The notes under the pieces are model-generated. The model had not been told where the DNA came from. It did no database searches and saw only the letters and a program-made list of their open reading frames with translations. Shown here piece after piece: positions 28,431 to 37,004 of a DNA stretch of 64,000 bases (its first letter is position 1; each line of letters starts with the position of its first letter). Where the stretch lies: positions 1-64,000 of the forward strand of contig NZ_BAUU01000015.1 in the NCBI RefSeq assembly GCF_000513115.1, read 5' to 3'. A program made the translations under genes and the position numbers. Origin of the DNA: Halalkalibacter hemicellulosilyticusJCM 9152 (lineage in GTDB: Bacteria > Bacillota > Bacilli > Bacillales > Bacillaceae_D).

Positions 28431-29930
28431 ATGAGCTATGTAGTAGGTGTAGACTTAGGGACAAGTGCTGTTAAAGTATTATTAATGAATAGAAAAGGCA
28501 ATGTAGTAGCTGAATATTCTGAATCGTACCCATTGATTCAAGTGAAGTCAGGCTATAGTGAACAAGATCCAGAGCAGTGGGTAGAGAAAACAACGAATGT
28601 TTTGTCTCAACTAGTGAAGGAAAATCCAGAAGAAGCGGCGAAGATAGAAGGGATTAGTTTCTCTGGGCAAATGCACGGACTTGTCTTATTAAATGAAAGT
28701 CATGAAGTCATTCGTCCGGCTATTTTATGGAATGACACACGTACAACGAAGCAATGTCAGGATATTTATAACATTGTCGGAAAGGAACAAGTTCTTTCAT
28801 TAACGAAAAATCCAGCATTAGAAGGATTCACATTGCCGAAGATCTTATGGGTAAAAGAGAACGAACCTGAAAATTTGGCAGAAACAGCTGTTTTCCTACT
28901 TCCAAAAGACTATTTACGTTTTAGACTAACAGGTCAGTTGCACAGCGAATACTCTGATGCTGCAGGTACATTGCTTTTAGATATTCAAAAGAAAGAATGG
29001 AGTTCTGAAATTGCCAAAAAGCTTGATATTGATTTAGCCATTTGTCCACCATTAGTTGAATCACATGAATGTGTGGGGACGATTACCGCAGATTTTGCTT
29101 TTGATAGTGGTTTACCACAATCGACTAAGGTGTTTGCAGGTGGTGCTGATAATGCGTGTGGAGCGATTGGCTCTGGAATACTGGCAGAAGGAAAAACGAT
29201 GTGTAGTATCGGTACATCCGGAGTTGTTCTTTCATATGAGGATAACGGTGAGAAGGAATTTGGTGGGAAAGTCCATTACTTTAACCATGGTCAAGAAAAT
29301 ACCTTTTATACGATGGGCGTCACATTAACGGCAGGTCATAGTTTAAGCTGGTTTAAGGATGTATTTGCTAAAGACGAACCATTTGAACAATTAACGGCAA
29401 ACATTGATCAAGTTCCACCAGGTGCTAACGGACTGCTGTTTACACCATATTTAGGTGGTGAGCGTACACCACATGCAGATTCGAGTATCCGTGCTAGCTT
29501 CATCGGAATGGATGCTTCACATAAAAGGGTTGATTTTGTTCGTGCTGTTTTGGAAGGAATTACGTTCTCGCTTAATGAATCGATCGAATTATTTCGTGAT
29601 GCAGGTAAGCAAATTGATACGGTGTTATCAATTGGTGGTGGCGCGAAAAATGAAACTTGGTTACAAATGCAAGCGGATATTTTTAATACGAAGGTGGAAC
29701 GACTAGAAACGGAGCAAGGTCCTGGTGTTGGTGCAGCTATGCTTGCGGCATATGGTTGTGGTTGGTATGATAAACTTGCAGACTGTGCGGATGAATGGCT
29801 GGAAGTGAAACAAACGTATGAACCAAATCAAGAACGCGTGGAAGCATATAAGCAATTGTTTGCCATATATCAAAGTGTTTATACACAGACTAAAACATTA
29901 AATGAACAATTAGTGAGCTTCCGCAAATAA
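28431..29930 (+). CDS. xylB: xylulokinase
   Basis: 499 residues, FGGY kinase family: VGVDLGTSAVKVLLM phosphate-1 motif at the start, SGQMHGLVLL, ILWNDTRT, the GADNACGAIGSG region, TPYLGGERTPH and LSIGGGAKNE. It phosphorylates D-xylulose to xylulose 5-phosphate for the pentose phosphate pathway. GGGAGGAAG lies upstream, 76 bases after xylA. Confidence 0.97.
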   Translation: MSYVVGVDLGTSAVKVLLMNRKGNVVAEYSESYPLIQVKSGYSEQDPEQWVEKTTNVLSQLVKENPEEAAKIEGISFSGQMHGLVLLNESHEVIRPAILWNDTRTTKQCQDIYNIVGKEQVLSLTKNPALEGFTLPKILWVKENEPENLAETAVFLLPKDYLRFRLTGQLHSEYSDAAGTLLLDIQKKEWSSEIAKKLDIDLAICPPLVESHECVGTITADFAFDSGLPQSTKVFAGGADNACGAIGSGILAEGKTMCSIGTSGVVLSYEDNGEKEFGGKVHYFNHGQENTFYTMGVTLTAGHSLSWFKDVFAKDEPFEQLTANIDQVPPGANGLLFTPYLGGERTPHADSSIRASFIGMDASHKRVDFVRAVLEGITFSLNESIELFRDAGKQIDTVLSIGGGAKNETWLQMQADIFNTKVERLETEQGPGVGAAMLAAYGCGWYDKLADCADEWLEVKQTYEPNQERVEAYKQLFAIYQSVYTQTKTLNEQLVSFRK

Positions 29931-29953
29931 GAAGATTAATTGGGGGGACTTTC

Positions 29954-30946
29954 ATGAAAGCGTTACAATGGGGAGTTTTGAGTACGGCTAAAATCGGTCA
30001 AACACAAATGATACCTGCAATTCAGCGTTCAAAAAATGGAGAAGTAGCTGCAATTGCAAGTTCTAGTGAAAGGGCAGCCGAAATAGCTGAATCGTTATCT
30101 ATAAAAAAAATTTACGATAGCTATGAAGATCTGTTAGCTGATCCTGATATCGATGCGATTTATATCCCATTACCTAATCATTTACATAAAAAGTGGGTGA
30201 TTGAAGCAGCGAAACATAGAAAACACATATTATGTGAGAAGCCTGCTGCGCTTACGGCTGATGATACTGAGGAAATGGTGAATGTTTGTCATAATCAAGG
30301 TGTTACATTTATGGAAGCATTTATGTATCAGTTTCATAGTCAACATGAACGAGTTCGCAAAATTATTGCTTCGGGAGAAATTGGTGAAGTGAAACTTATT
30401 AAAGGGAGTTTTTCTTTCTTACTTGAAGACCGTTCTGGCAATATAAGAGCAGATGCTAAAAAAGGTGGAGGTAGTTTATTTGATGTAGGTTGCTACCCTG
30501 TGCATTCCATACGTCATATATTAGGAACGGAACCATTAAGTATTCAAGCATACGGCGAAGTGGATCCCGAACGTGGGATTGATTTATCTGTTTTTGCTCA
30601 TATGAAAATGGCCAATGGTGTGAATGCGATGTTTGATTGTAGCTTTGATATGACAAATCGTAATGAATATGAAGTGATAGGCTCTAAAGGTGTAATTCGT
30701 GTTCCGAGAGCGTATCGTCCAGATGTTGTTAATGAAGGTGAGGGTCTTATTATTGTTGAAGCAGGTGGAGATGTACGGACGGAAACGGTAATAGATGACC
30801 AATACAAAAATCAAGTAGAACATTTTGCTAAAGCAGTGTTAGAAACTCAAGATCCTTTTTACCCTGGGGAGCAGTCTATCCGTAATATGAAAGTCATTGA
30901 TGCTTGTTATGAATCATTAAGGTCAGGCCATCGGATAATGATTTAG
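29954..30946 (+). CDS. Gfo/Idh/MocA-family oxidoreductase, xylose-dehydrogenase-like
   Basis: 330 residues: N-terminal Rossmann fold (WGVLSTAKIG, residues 6-15), YIPLPNHLHKKW and the family motif CEKPAAL, then a beta-sheet substrate domain with GGGSLFDVGCYPVH. Overall pattern is that of NADP-linked D-xylose 1-dehydrogenase/dihydrodiol dehydrogenase-like proteins. It lies 23 bases after xylB and ends in a strong terminator, so it belongs to the xyl operon; a role on xylose or a related aldose is inferred from that. Confidence 0.88.
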   Translation: MKALQWGVLSTAKIGQTQMIPAIQRSKNGEVAAIASSSERAAEIAESLSIKKIYDSYEDLLADPDIDAIYIPLPNHLHKKWVIEAAKHRKHILCEKPAALTADDTEEMVNVCHNQGVTFMEAFMYQFHSQHERVRKIIASGEIGEVKLIKGSFSFLLEDRSGNIRADAKKGGGSLFDVGCYPVHSIRHILGTEPLSIQAYGEVDPERGIDLSVFAHMKMANGVNAMFDCSFDMTNRNEYEVIGSKGVIRVPRAYRPDVVNEGEGLIIVEAGGDVRTETVIDDQYKNQVEHFAKAVLETQDPFYPGEQSIRNMKVIDACYESLRSGHRIMI

Positions 30947-30958
30947 TACATTCATGAA

Positions 30959-30999
30959 AAGACTACTGAATATATTCGTCATTCAGTAGTCTTGTTTTG
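30959..30999 (+). terminator. terminator of the xyl operon
   Basis: AAGACTACTGAAT pairs perfectly with ATTCAGTAGTCTT around a 9-base loop, followed by GTTTTG. Confidence 0.85.
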
Positions 31000-31309
31000 T
31001 TATTTCTAATATAAGTGAGGGCCAAAGCATGAGTAGTCTTCGTGAAATGTAACAATGTCGATATGAAAAAGTCATAGCTTGCTTTCTCAGTAATGAGTAG
31101 ACCCGCATTAAAGTCTTGTAGGGAGTGATTTTCTCTCTAAAAAAGCGTAGCGATCGGGGCATTGCTATAAACAGACTCTTATAGTGAATACGTGGAATAT
31201 GAGTGGAATATGAGTGGAATATGATAAGATAAAAGGAGCAAGGAGGCCACTGAAAAAGTACAAATCAACTTTTCCAGTGCCTTTGGAACAAGTGGAAGGA
31301 GGCTCATTC
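31000..31309. other. gene-free leader before yycC with small tandem repeat and GGCCACTG hairpin
   Basis: No gene is seen. An 11-base unit (GAGTGGAATAT) is repeated three times at about 31191-31222, the first copy slightly changed. At 31245-31281 GGCCACTGAAAAAGT can pair with ACTTTTCCAGTGCC. That hairpin sits 15 bases ahead of the yycC ribosome site and lacks a T run. Confidence 0.5.
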
Positions 31310-31459
31310 ATGAGACCACATCAAATTTCGGCAGAAACGGCACAAAAGCTGTCAGAAAAGCTAAAGCTCCCACTGGAGCAAATTATGCATATGCCTCAGC
31401 ATATTTTAATAGCTAAATTAGCTGAATTGGAAAAGTCTGAACATGATCGAGATGATTAA
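31310..31459 (+). CDS. yycC: YycC family protein
   Basis: 49 residues: MRPHQISAETAQKLSEKL, then LPLEQIMHMPQHILIAKLAELEK, which I recognise as the very conserved B. subtilis YycC sequence. GAAGGAGG lies nine bases before the ATG, so the longer frame from 31214 is not used. Function unknown; small, helical, soluble. A long hairpin terminator follows. Confidence 0.9.
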   Translation: MRPHQISAETAQKLSEKLKLPLEQIMHMPQHILIAKLAELEKSEHDRDD

Positions 31460-31506
31460 AAAAGTCGATGTGAGTAGCTAGTGTAGCTATCATCACATCG
31501 ACTTTT
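31458..31506 (+). terminator. terminator of yycC
   Basis: AAAAGTCGATGTGA...TAGCTA pairs with TAGCTA...TCACATCGACTTTT over more than 18 bp, then TCTTC. Confidence 0.8.
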
Positions 31507-31509
31507 CTT

Positions 31510-31970
31510 CATTTATATATGAATAATATTAGTACCTAAAAAATTTATACCGGTAATTATTTATCATGTCGTGAATAATTAATTCATATCATAATATGTT
31601 AATGTTGTTTTAAATGTTTATCGTGGTCAAGGTGACAAGAATAAAAAAGCTTCTATTTTACCGTTGTAGACCTTACAATCGTGTATTACTTTTTACGCAA
31701 TCTTGCTTAGCTAATAGCTAGCTTTTCGGCCACTTATAGGATACAGATTGAAAAACCTTCATTCTTGTGAACTTTTACTCACAAGGGTGGGCTGATTTAG
31801 GTAGGTTTTAATATTGTCCAACATTTATTTGTTTTATATATTTTATAAGGGATAAGTTTTTATATTACAAAGTTTGTTAAAAATGCAGTCGGTGAAAACG
31901 ATTGATTACTATTTTGTTATCTATACACTGCAAAGAACCTTTGAATTTATATAGAAAGGGGATGAAAGGA
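31510..31970. other. gene-free stretch at the left edge of the polysaccharide island
   Basis: About 460 bases without a supported gene, AT-rich. The only structure I see is a short hairpin near 31763-31790 (CTTGTGA with TCACAAG). It probably contains the promoter of the glycosyltransferase that follows, but no clear -35/-10 pair was found. Confidence 0.4.
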
Positions 31971-33035
31971 ATGAAAGTTCTATTTGTATTTAAATTCTTA
32001 ACTGGTGGAATTGCTACATTAAACTATAACAGAGCTAAAGCACTTTTACCAAAAGGAATAAAGTGTCATTTTTTATATTTAAAACAAGGGAGTAAGACTC
32101 ACTTATACAGCAGTGAAGACACTTTTATTATGAGTGAAAACCCCAAAATTGAAAAACTCATAAACGAACATGAATATAAAGCTATTGTTGTTTGTTCAGA
32201 TTACACGTTTTTAAGTAAATTAAACAACTGGAGGTATGACGGGATCGTTATTTATGATTTTCAAGGAATTGGAGATTTACAATTAACAAAACGTTGGCTA
32301 AGCAATGCACAAAGGCCGGTAGAAACGTATGCTAATGCAATATTATATCCAAAAAATTCTGTATTCGATGAACTTATTTCTACTTTTTATCCATATAAAA
32401 CTAAATTTTCATTCCATAATTGTATTGATTTAACTCTTTTTACTTACAAAAATGTTACCTCCCCTGATCAAATCATTATTGGATGGGTTGGTCGAATTGA
32501 AGAAAATAAGAATTGGAGAGAGTTTCTTCAAATTGGAGCAGGTTTATGTGCAATCAACTTAAATGTTCACCTTTGGATGTTCATAGACGATTCTTTTATT
32601 ACATCAAGCGATCGAAAGAAATTCAAAAAATTTGTGAAAAAGTTCAAGTTAGAAAGTAAGTTAACCTCCCATAATAATATCCCACACCTTAAAATGCCCC
32701 ATTATTATTCATTAATTGCTTCATCTGGTGGTTTCGTATGTTCAACCTCTTATCTTGAAGGTTTTGGGTATTCAGTACTTGAAGCAATGTCCTGCCAATG
32801 TCCCGTGTTAACAACCCATTCTGGTGGTGTTGAAAGCTTTGTTATTCACAATATTACAGGGAAATTATACAAAATTGGACATATTCATAAGGCAATAGAA
32901 GAGGGAAAGGAAATAATAGAAAATAAAAAGCTTAGAACCCAAATAATATCTAACACACAACATACAATCAAAAAGCAATTTACTTCGGAACAATATGCAA
33001 ACTGTTTTTTGGAAATGCTTAAAGCGTTGAGTTAA
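31971..33035 (+). CDS. glycosyltransferase, GT4-like (GT-B fold)
   Basis: 354 residues from the ATG at 31971 (AAAGGGG nine bases before). The C-terminal half carries IIIGWVGRIEENKNW and EGFGYSVLEAMSCQCPVLTTHSGG, the retaining GT4 donor-binding region with its E-x7-E pattern. The N-terminal half is divergent. It probably adds a sugar to a surface glycan or glycoprotein on the cytosolic side. It stands as the first gene of the polysaccharide island, on the plus strand, followed by an unknown 134-residue protein in the same direction. Confidence 0.85.
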   Translation: MKVLFVFKFLTGGIATLNYNRAKALLPKGIKCHFLYLKQGSKTHLYSSEDTFIMSENPKIEKLINEHEYKAIVVCSDYTFLSKLNNWRYDGIVIYDFQGIGDLQLTKRWLSNAQRPVETYANAILYPKNSVFDELISTFYPYKTKFSFHNCIDLTLFTYKNVTSPDQIIIGWVGRIEENKNWREFLQIGAGLCAINLNVHLWMFIDDSFITSSDRKKFKKFVKKFKLESKLTSHNNIPHLKMPHYYSLIASSGGFVCSTSYLEGFGYSVLEAMSCQCPVLTTHSGGVESFVIHNITGKLYKIGHIHKAIEEGKEIIENKKLRTQIISNTQHTIKKQFTSEQYANCFLEMLKALS

Positions 33036-33147
33036 AGCTTTCATTTAAAAATATACTATTGTCTAATGTTCTTTACCCACACTAATCATTAATAATTTAA
33101 TAGTATAAAAGAGAAATAAGAATATTAAAAGAAAGGTGGCTATATAT

Positions 33148-33552
33148 ATGCCAACGGCGCAGACTAAACTAGTATGGACTACAGAGCCGGTTAGTAATGA
33201 ATTTGGTACACCGCCATATACGTCCCAAAGATTTACCAATGTCAGGGTTGCTGTGAGGAATGGTCACAAAAGGAAACCTGTAATTATTATTGCTACAGTA
33301 CTAGATGAGAATAATAATGTAGTAGAAAAAGTAAGATTTAGAGTAGATCCAAGAACCATTGAAACTCGGTTATTTGATGTATCGACCGAAGATGCCTTTA
33401 TTGTAAAGATTAGAAGTACAATGGAGGTTCCACCATTACGCTCCAAGTGGGCTAGTATCATTCAGCCTAGTGTAACTGCTGAGAATAGTTCGACAGGTGA
33501 GTCTGAAGTACTCCCTCTTACAATTGTACGTCCAAGAGGGTTTACAGTGTGA
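33148..33552 (+). CDS. unrecognised 134-residue beta-rich protein
   Basis: The ATG at 33148 follows AAAGGTGG. The protein has no signal peptide, no membrane helix and no cysteine. It is built of alternating strand-like segments (FTNVRVAVRN, PVIIIATVLDENNNVVEKVRFRVDP, AFIVKIRSTMEVPP) and suggests a single beta-sandwich domain. It is not a family I know. Lying 112 bases after a glycosyltransferase in a surface-glycan island of a spore former, it could be a structural or glycosylated surface protein; that is only context. Codon use and base composition look like the neighbours. Confidence 0.7.
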   Translation: MPTAQTKLVWTTEPVSNEFGTPPYTSQRFTNVRVAVRNGHKRKPVIIIATVLDENNNVVEKVRFRVDPRTIETRLFDVSTEDAFIVKIRSTMEVPPLRSKWASIIQPSVTAENSSTGESEVLPLTIVRPRGFTV

Positions 33553-34770
33553 CCGTCAAATAATAGGCTCTTACGCAATTTTGGTCCTAACCTTTTGGAA
33601 GTATGATTTTTTTACAGTCTATGAATAACTCACTTTTTTAAGAGAGTAAGACTTACGCGAGTCCACATAACAATCGCTTAATGGTTATTAAGAGATTAAT
33701 AATTAAATATAGTTATGTTTTTTGTTGTGATCATATCTCGAAATAATTGTATGAAACCATAAAGTTCTTTCATCCTTGGAAAACGTTCAAGGACTTGATT
33801 AAGCGTTTCTCTTTTGGATGGTTTTAACGTTATAAGTGGCTTCCAAAAAAGCGATTTAATATGTTTTCTTGTTACGATATTTTCCTTTTCTAATGCACGC
33901 TTTGTGTCTTTTCGTAGGTCTTGAACACGAGTACGAATGGCGGAATAACTTTCCTTATATCCTGTGTTTCGTAGCTTATAACCGGTATACCCAAGACTTA
34001 CGAACTCTTTTAAATCGTTTAAATAGATTAATAGAAGAAACTCACCGTTTCTTCCTCTCGGTTTTCTAATAGATTAACAGGTTCATGTGTTTTTAAGTCG
34101 CATATTAAAGTGCCGTAAAAATGACCTTGCCTCCAAGAGAAGTCATCCAATCCGGTGAAAGAGAGAAGGCGACTTCACCGCCTCTTTTCGATAGATTAAA
34201 GATAATCATGCATCATAGAGCACTTAGGGCAAACTGCATTTTTTGATAATAGTTCCATAACAAAAGAGAAGACCTTCTCCCTCTTGCTGGTATAATTAGA
34301 TACTTCAGCTAAAATCATTTCAAAATCACCCCTTACAGTCGTTACCCATAAGAGAAACACTAAAACAAAAATCACCCAAATTGCGTAAGAGCCAAAAATA
34401 ACCCCACCTTTGCGCTTAATCGAGATAGCCAGGGAAATGTCGTCATAAGTCACGAACTATTTTGACTTGTCTGCCGAAAAAATCATGAGTTGCATCGCTT
34501 TCGCTGTAAGATCGAGACTTTTTTCAAGTGACAACACCTCCCTGTTCAAAACGCTCTATGTGGCAAGAGAAGGCGGTGTGTAATCAACTCTTGGTTGCGC
34601 TTATCACGTACTGTTTACAAGACTTTTCCAAGAGCGGTTGCGACACAACGGTCCTTTACTCGATATAAAGAAAAGCCTACAGAACTGTTGTCTATTTTTC
34701 ACTTTGACTTGAATAGCTTCCCCTTAATTTCTAATTAATTATTTAATTGGGAAAATTTTTTTGATTTTTT
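33553..34770. other. stretch without an intact gene; IS relic and small open frames
   Basis: Contains the ISL3 relic (33696-34260). On the minus strand it also holds an open frame of 85 codons (34453-34196) with one hydrophobic helix, whose end encodes CPKCSMMH, likely part of the relic's zinc ribbon. A T-rich stretch at 34700-34770 leads into the next gene's end. No intact gene is supported. Confidence 0.5.
33696..34260 (-). pseudogene. ISL3-family transposase relic
   Basis: Read on the minus strand, pieces of an ISL3 transposase appear in order: a CPKC zinc-finger remnant (about 34245-34200) and TGLDDFSWRQGHFYGTLICDLKTHEPVNLL with the first catalytic Asp (about 34150-34050). After a jump of roughly 150 missing residues and a stop comes a C-terminal segment ending FRDMITTKN at 33696. 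Internal deletion and stops make it non-functional. It marks past transposition in the polysaccharide island. Confidence 0.8.
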
Positions 34771-35490
34771 CTATTTTTCAGAAGCTTTTTTTCGTAGTTT
34801 AGTAATGAGGTTCTTTAGAGGCTGATTATATCTACTTTTTACTATTTCAGTTTCCTTTATTATCTCATAAATATGTTTTTTCGTTCCCATATTTTCGTGA
34901 ATACGGTAGAAGACAAGGGGTTCATGAATACAACAATAATCATATTTTAGTAAAATACGACACCACATATCATAATCATTTGCATAAAGTAATGATTCAT
35001 CAAACAATCCAACATTAGAAAAAACATCCATTTTTGCTAGGACTGTGCATCCATTAATAGAGCAGGTCTTTAATAGAGATTTTATCAATGCAATTCTTTT
35101 CGAAACTTGATCTATTTTTCGCAAGGAATCTCCATTAGAATTAATTAAAATATACGAAGAAAAAGAAAAAAACGATCCACACCTTTTCATGAACTTTAAT
35201 TGTTTGGAAATCTTATCAGGCTTGAAAAGATCATCGGAACTCAACCAAGCAAAATATTCTCCAGTTGCATAACGAATCCCTGTATTTAATGCACTGGCTG
35301 TACCACCGTTCTTTTTTTGAATATAATGTATGGAATCTAAATAGGGGGTTATTCTTTCTATATATTTTGTAGAACCATCATCAACAACAATGACTTCTAT
35401 GTTTTGATAAGTTTGGTTCAGTGCACTTTCAATTGCTTTCTCAACATATTGGCAATTGTAGAATGGAATAATAATCGAAACCTTTTCCAT
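34771..35490 (-). CDS. glycosyltransferase family 2
   Basis: 239 residues, GT-A fold: VSIIIPFYNCQYVEKAIESALNQTYQNIEVIVVDDGS at the start, then NGGTASALNTGI and the metal-binding LSSDD (about residue 95), a later GLFDESLLYANDYDMWCR acceptor-side motif and a basic C-terminus. Soluble, no membrane helix. On the minus strand, last of the leftward genes of the glycan island; adds one sugar to a repeat unit. Confidence 0.9.
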   Translation of the reverse strand: MEKVSIIIPFYNCQYVEKAIESALNQTYQNIEVIVVDDGSTKYIERITPYLDSIHYIQKKNGGTASALNTGIRYATGEYFAWLSSDDLFKPDKISKQLKFMKRCGSFFSFSSYILINSNGDSLRKIDQVSKRIALIKSLLKTCSINGCTVLAKMDVFSNVGLFDESLLYANDYDMWCRILLKYDYCCIHEPLVFYRIHENMGTKKHIYEIIKETEIVKSRYNQPLKNLITKLRKKASEK

Positions 35491-35653
35491 TGTTTTCTCA
35501 TCCCCATTGGATTTTATTGATGAATGAATTCTAATTATTACAATATAAAGTAATTAGAATATTCTCTTTAATTACTAGTGTATTACTTAGAGTGGGCTCA
35601 AAAAAAACTAAAAATCATAGACTTATAAAAAGAATAGGAGGGAAGTTATTTTG

Positions 35654-35860
35654 TTACGTAATATCTGGTATTGAAACTTCTCTCAAAGATTGGCACAAAT
35701 TGAAGTGGTTATTATAAAAAATAGTAGTCCCTTCAGTGGTAGAAGGGTTCCTAATGGATTTTATGAGATCAGGCGATTTTTCCTCTAGAGAGATGTCAAC
35801 CGTGGTATAATTTTTATTACTTCGTTTTTGTACATTTAGATTATTGAATGTATATGACAA
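35654..35860 (-). CDS. short open frame downstream of capG, unrecognised, perhaps a fragment
   Basis: 68 codons from a TTG, 14 bases after the end of the epimerase gene, with AAAGAAAG upstream. The product (KRSNKNYTTVDISLEEKSPD...REVSIPDIT) has no family I recognise. It may be a remnant of a longer gene lost from the operon, since UDP-FucNAc operons usually continue with a transferase here. Confidence 0.35.
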   Translation of the reverse strand: MSYTFNNLNVQKRSNKNYTTVDISLEEKSPDLIKSIRNPSTTEGTTIFYNNHFNLCQSLREVSIPDIT

Positions 35861-35873
35861 TGTCTTTCTTTAT

Positions 35874-37004
35874 TCACTCATTATTTCCCCATACTCTTTT
35901 GTTTATAATTTTAGTATAACTTTCAATAAGTTTAACAATTTTAATTGATACATTTGTGTCTTTATAATCAGGTGATAAAATTCTTTGTACATTATGACTA
36001 GAAATTTCTGTGGCCAGCTCAATAGACTGTATTATTTCTGTTGCAGTAATTCCGCCTATTACGATTGATCCTTTATCCAATACCTCAGGACGCTCAGTAC
36101 TTGTTCGAATTAATACTGCGGGAAAGTTTAAGATAGATGATTCTTCACTTAAAGTTCCGCTATCGGAAAGCACACAGAAAGCGTTTTGTTGAAGTTTATT
36201 GTAGTCTGAGAATCCAAATGGTTTGTGGATTTTGATAAGAGGATGTAATTGGATATTGGAATCTTGAATTCGCTTCATGCTTCTTGGATGGGTAGAATAA
36301 AGGACTGGTACTTTATATGTGTCAGCTACTTGTTGTAATCCATGCATTAAATTTTTAAAGTTTTGTACATGATCAATATTTTCTTCCCTATGGGCACTAA
36401 CTATAATATATTTTTTCGGTTCTAATTTTAAATCATCTAAAATTTTGCTATTATCAAACTTTTCTTTGTAAAGTTCAATTACTTCGGGCATTGGAGATCC
36501 TGTAACAAAAATGAATTCCTTTCTGATTCCTTCACTCAATAAATAACGGCGGCTATGCTCAGTATAAGGTAAATTAACATCACTAATATGATCGACTAAT
36601 CTTCGATTGATTTCTTCAGGTACGTTTTCATCAAAGCAGCGATTCCCTGCTTCCATGTGAAATATTGGAATTTTTAGTCGCTTAGCAGCAATTGCGCTCA
36701 ATGCACTATTGGTATCCCCTAATATCAATAAGGCATCTGGCTTTTCTGTTAATAAAATTTCATATGATTTAGAAATAATATTCCCAATGGTTTCACCTAG
36801 ATGTTTCCCCACAACATTTAATACATAGTCTGGTTTTCTTAACTCCAATTCATCAAAAAAAATATCATTTAAATTTCGATCCCAATTTTGCCCCGTATGC
36901 ACAAGAATATGATTAAAATATCGATCACATGCTTGAATGACAGCCGATAAACGTATAATCTCAGGTCTTGTACCTACAATAGTCATAACTTTTTTTTTAT
37001 TCAT
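35874..37004 (-). CDS. capG: UDP-N-acetylglucosamine 2-epimerase-type enzyme of UDP-L-FucNAc synthesis (CapG/WbjD/FnlC)
   Basis: 376 residues, GT-B-like epimerase fold: MTIVGTRPEIIRLSAVI at the start, HTGQNWD, LILGDTNSALSAIAAKR, HMEAGNRCFDENVPEEINRR, SAHREENID and DSGTLSEESS. The RCFDENVPEE form sets the CapG/WbjD subgroup apart from WecB/MnaA. It performs the last, C2 epimerisation giving UDP-N-acetyl-L-fucosamine. Its start overlaps the previous gene's end by 8 bases; the longer frame to 37073 is not needed. Order E-F-G matches S. aureus capsule operons. Confidence 0.93.
   Translation of the reverse strand: MNKKKVMTIVGTRPEIIRLSAVIQACDRYFNHILVHTGQNWDRNLNDIFFDELELRKPDYVLNVVGKHLGETIGNIISKSYEILLTEKPDALLILGDTNSALSAIAAKRLKIPIFHMEAGNRCFDENVPEEINRRLVDHISDVNLPYTEHSRRYLLSEGIRKEFIFVTGSPMPEVIELYKEKFDNSKILDDLKLEPKKYIIVSAHREENIDHVQNFKNLMHGLQQVADTYKVPVLYSTHPRSMKRIQDSNIQLHPLIKIHKPFGFSDYNKLQQNAFCVLSDSGTLSEESSILNFPAVLIRTSTERPEVLDKGSIVIGGITATEIIQSIELATEISSHNVQRILSPDYKDTNVSIKIVKLIESYTKIINKRVWGNNE

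Noticed and set aside
31010-31160. A further copy of the hairpin element after the xyl operon
   Set aside because: Only loose likeness; the hairpin and the TTTGTAACGAC block do not line up.
31214-31459. 81-codon frame containing yycC with a longer N-terminus
   Set aside because: A strong AAGGAGG site sits right before the internal ATG at 31310, and the family starts there; the upstream part is a hairpin leader.
34196-34453. 85-codon minus-strand frame with one hydrophobic helix as a gene
   Set aside because: No good ribosome site, and its end encodes a CPKC piece that belongs with the ISL3 transposase relic.
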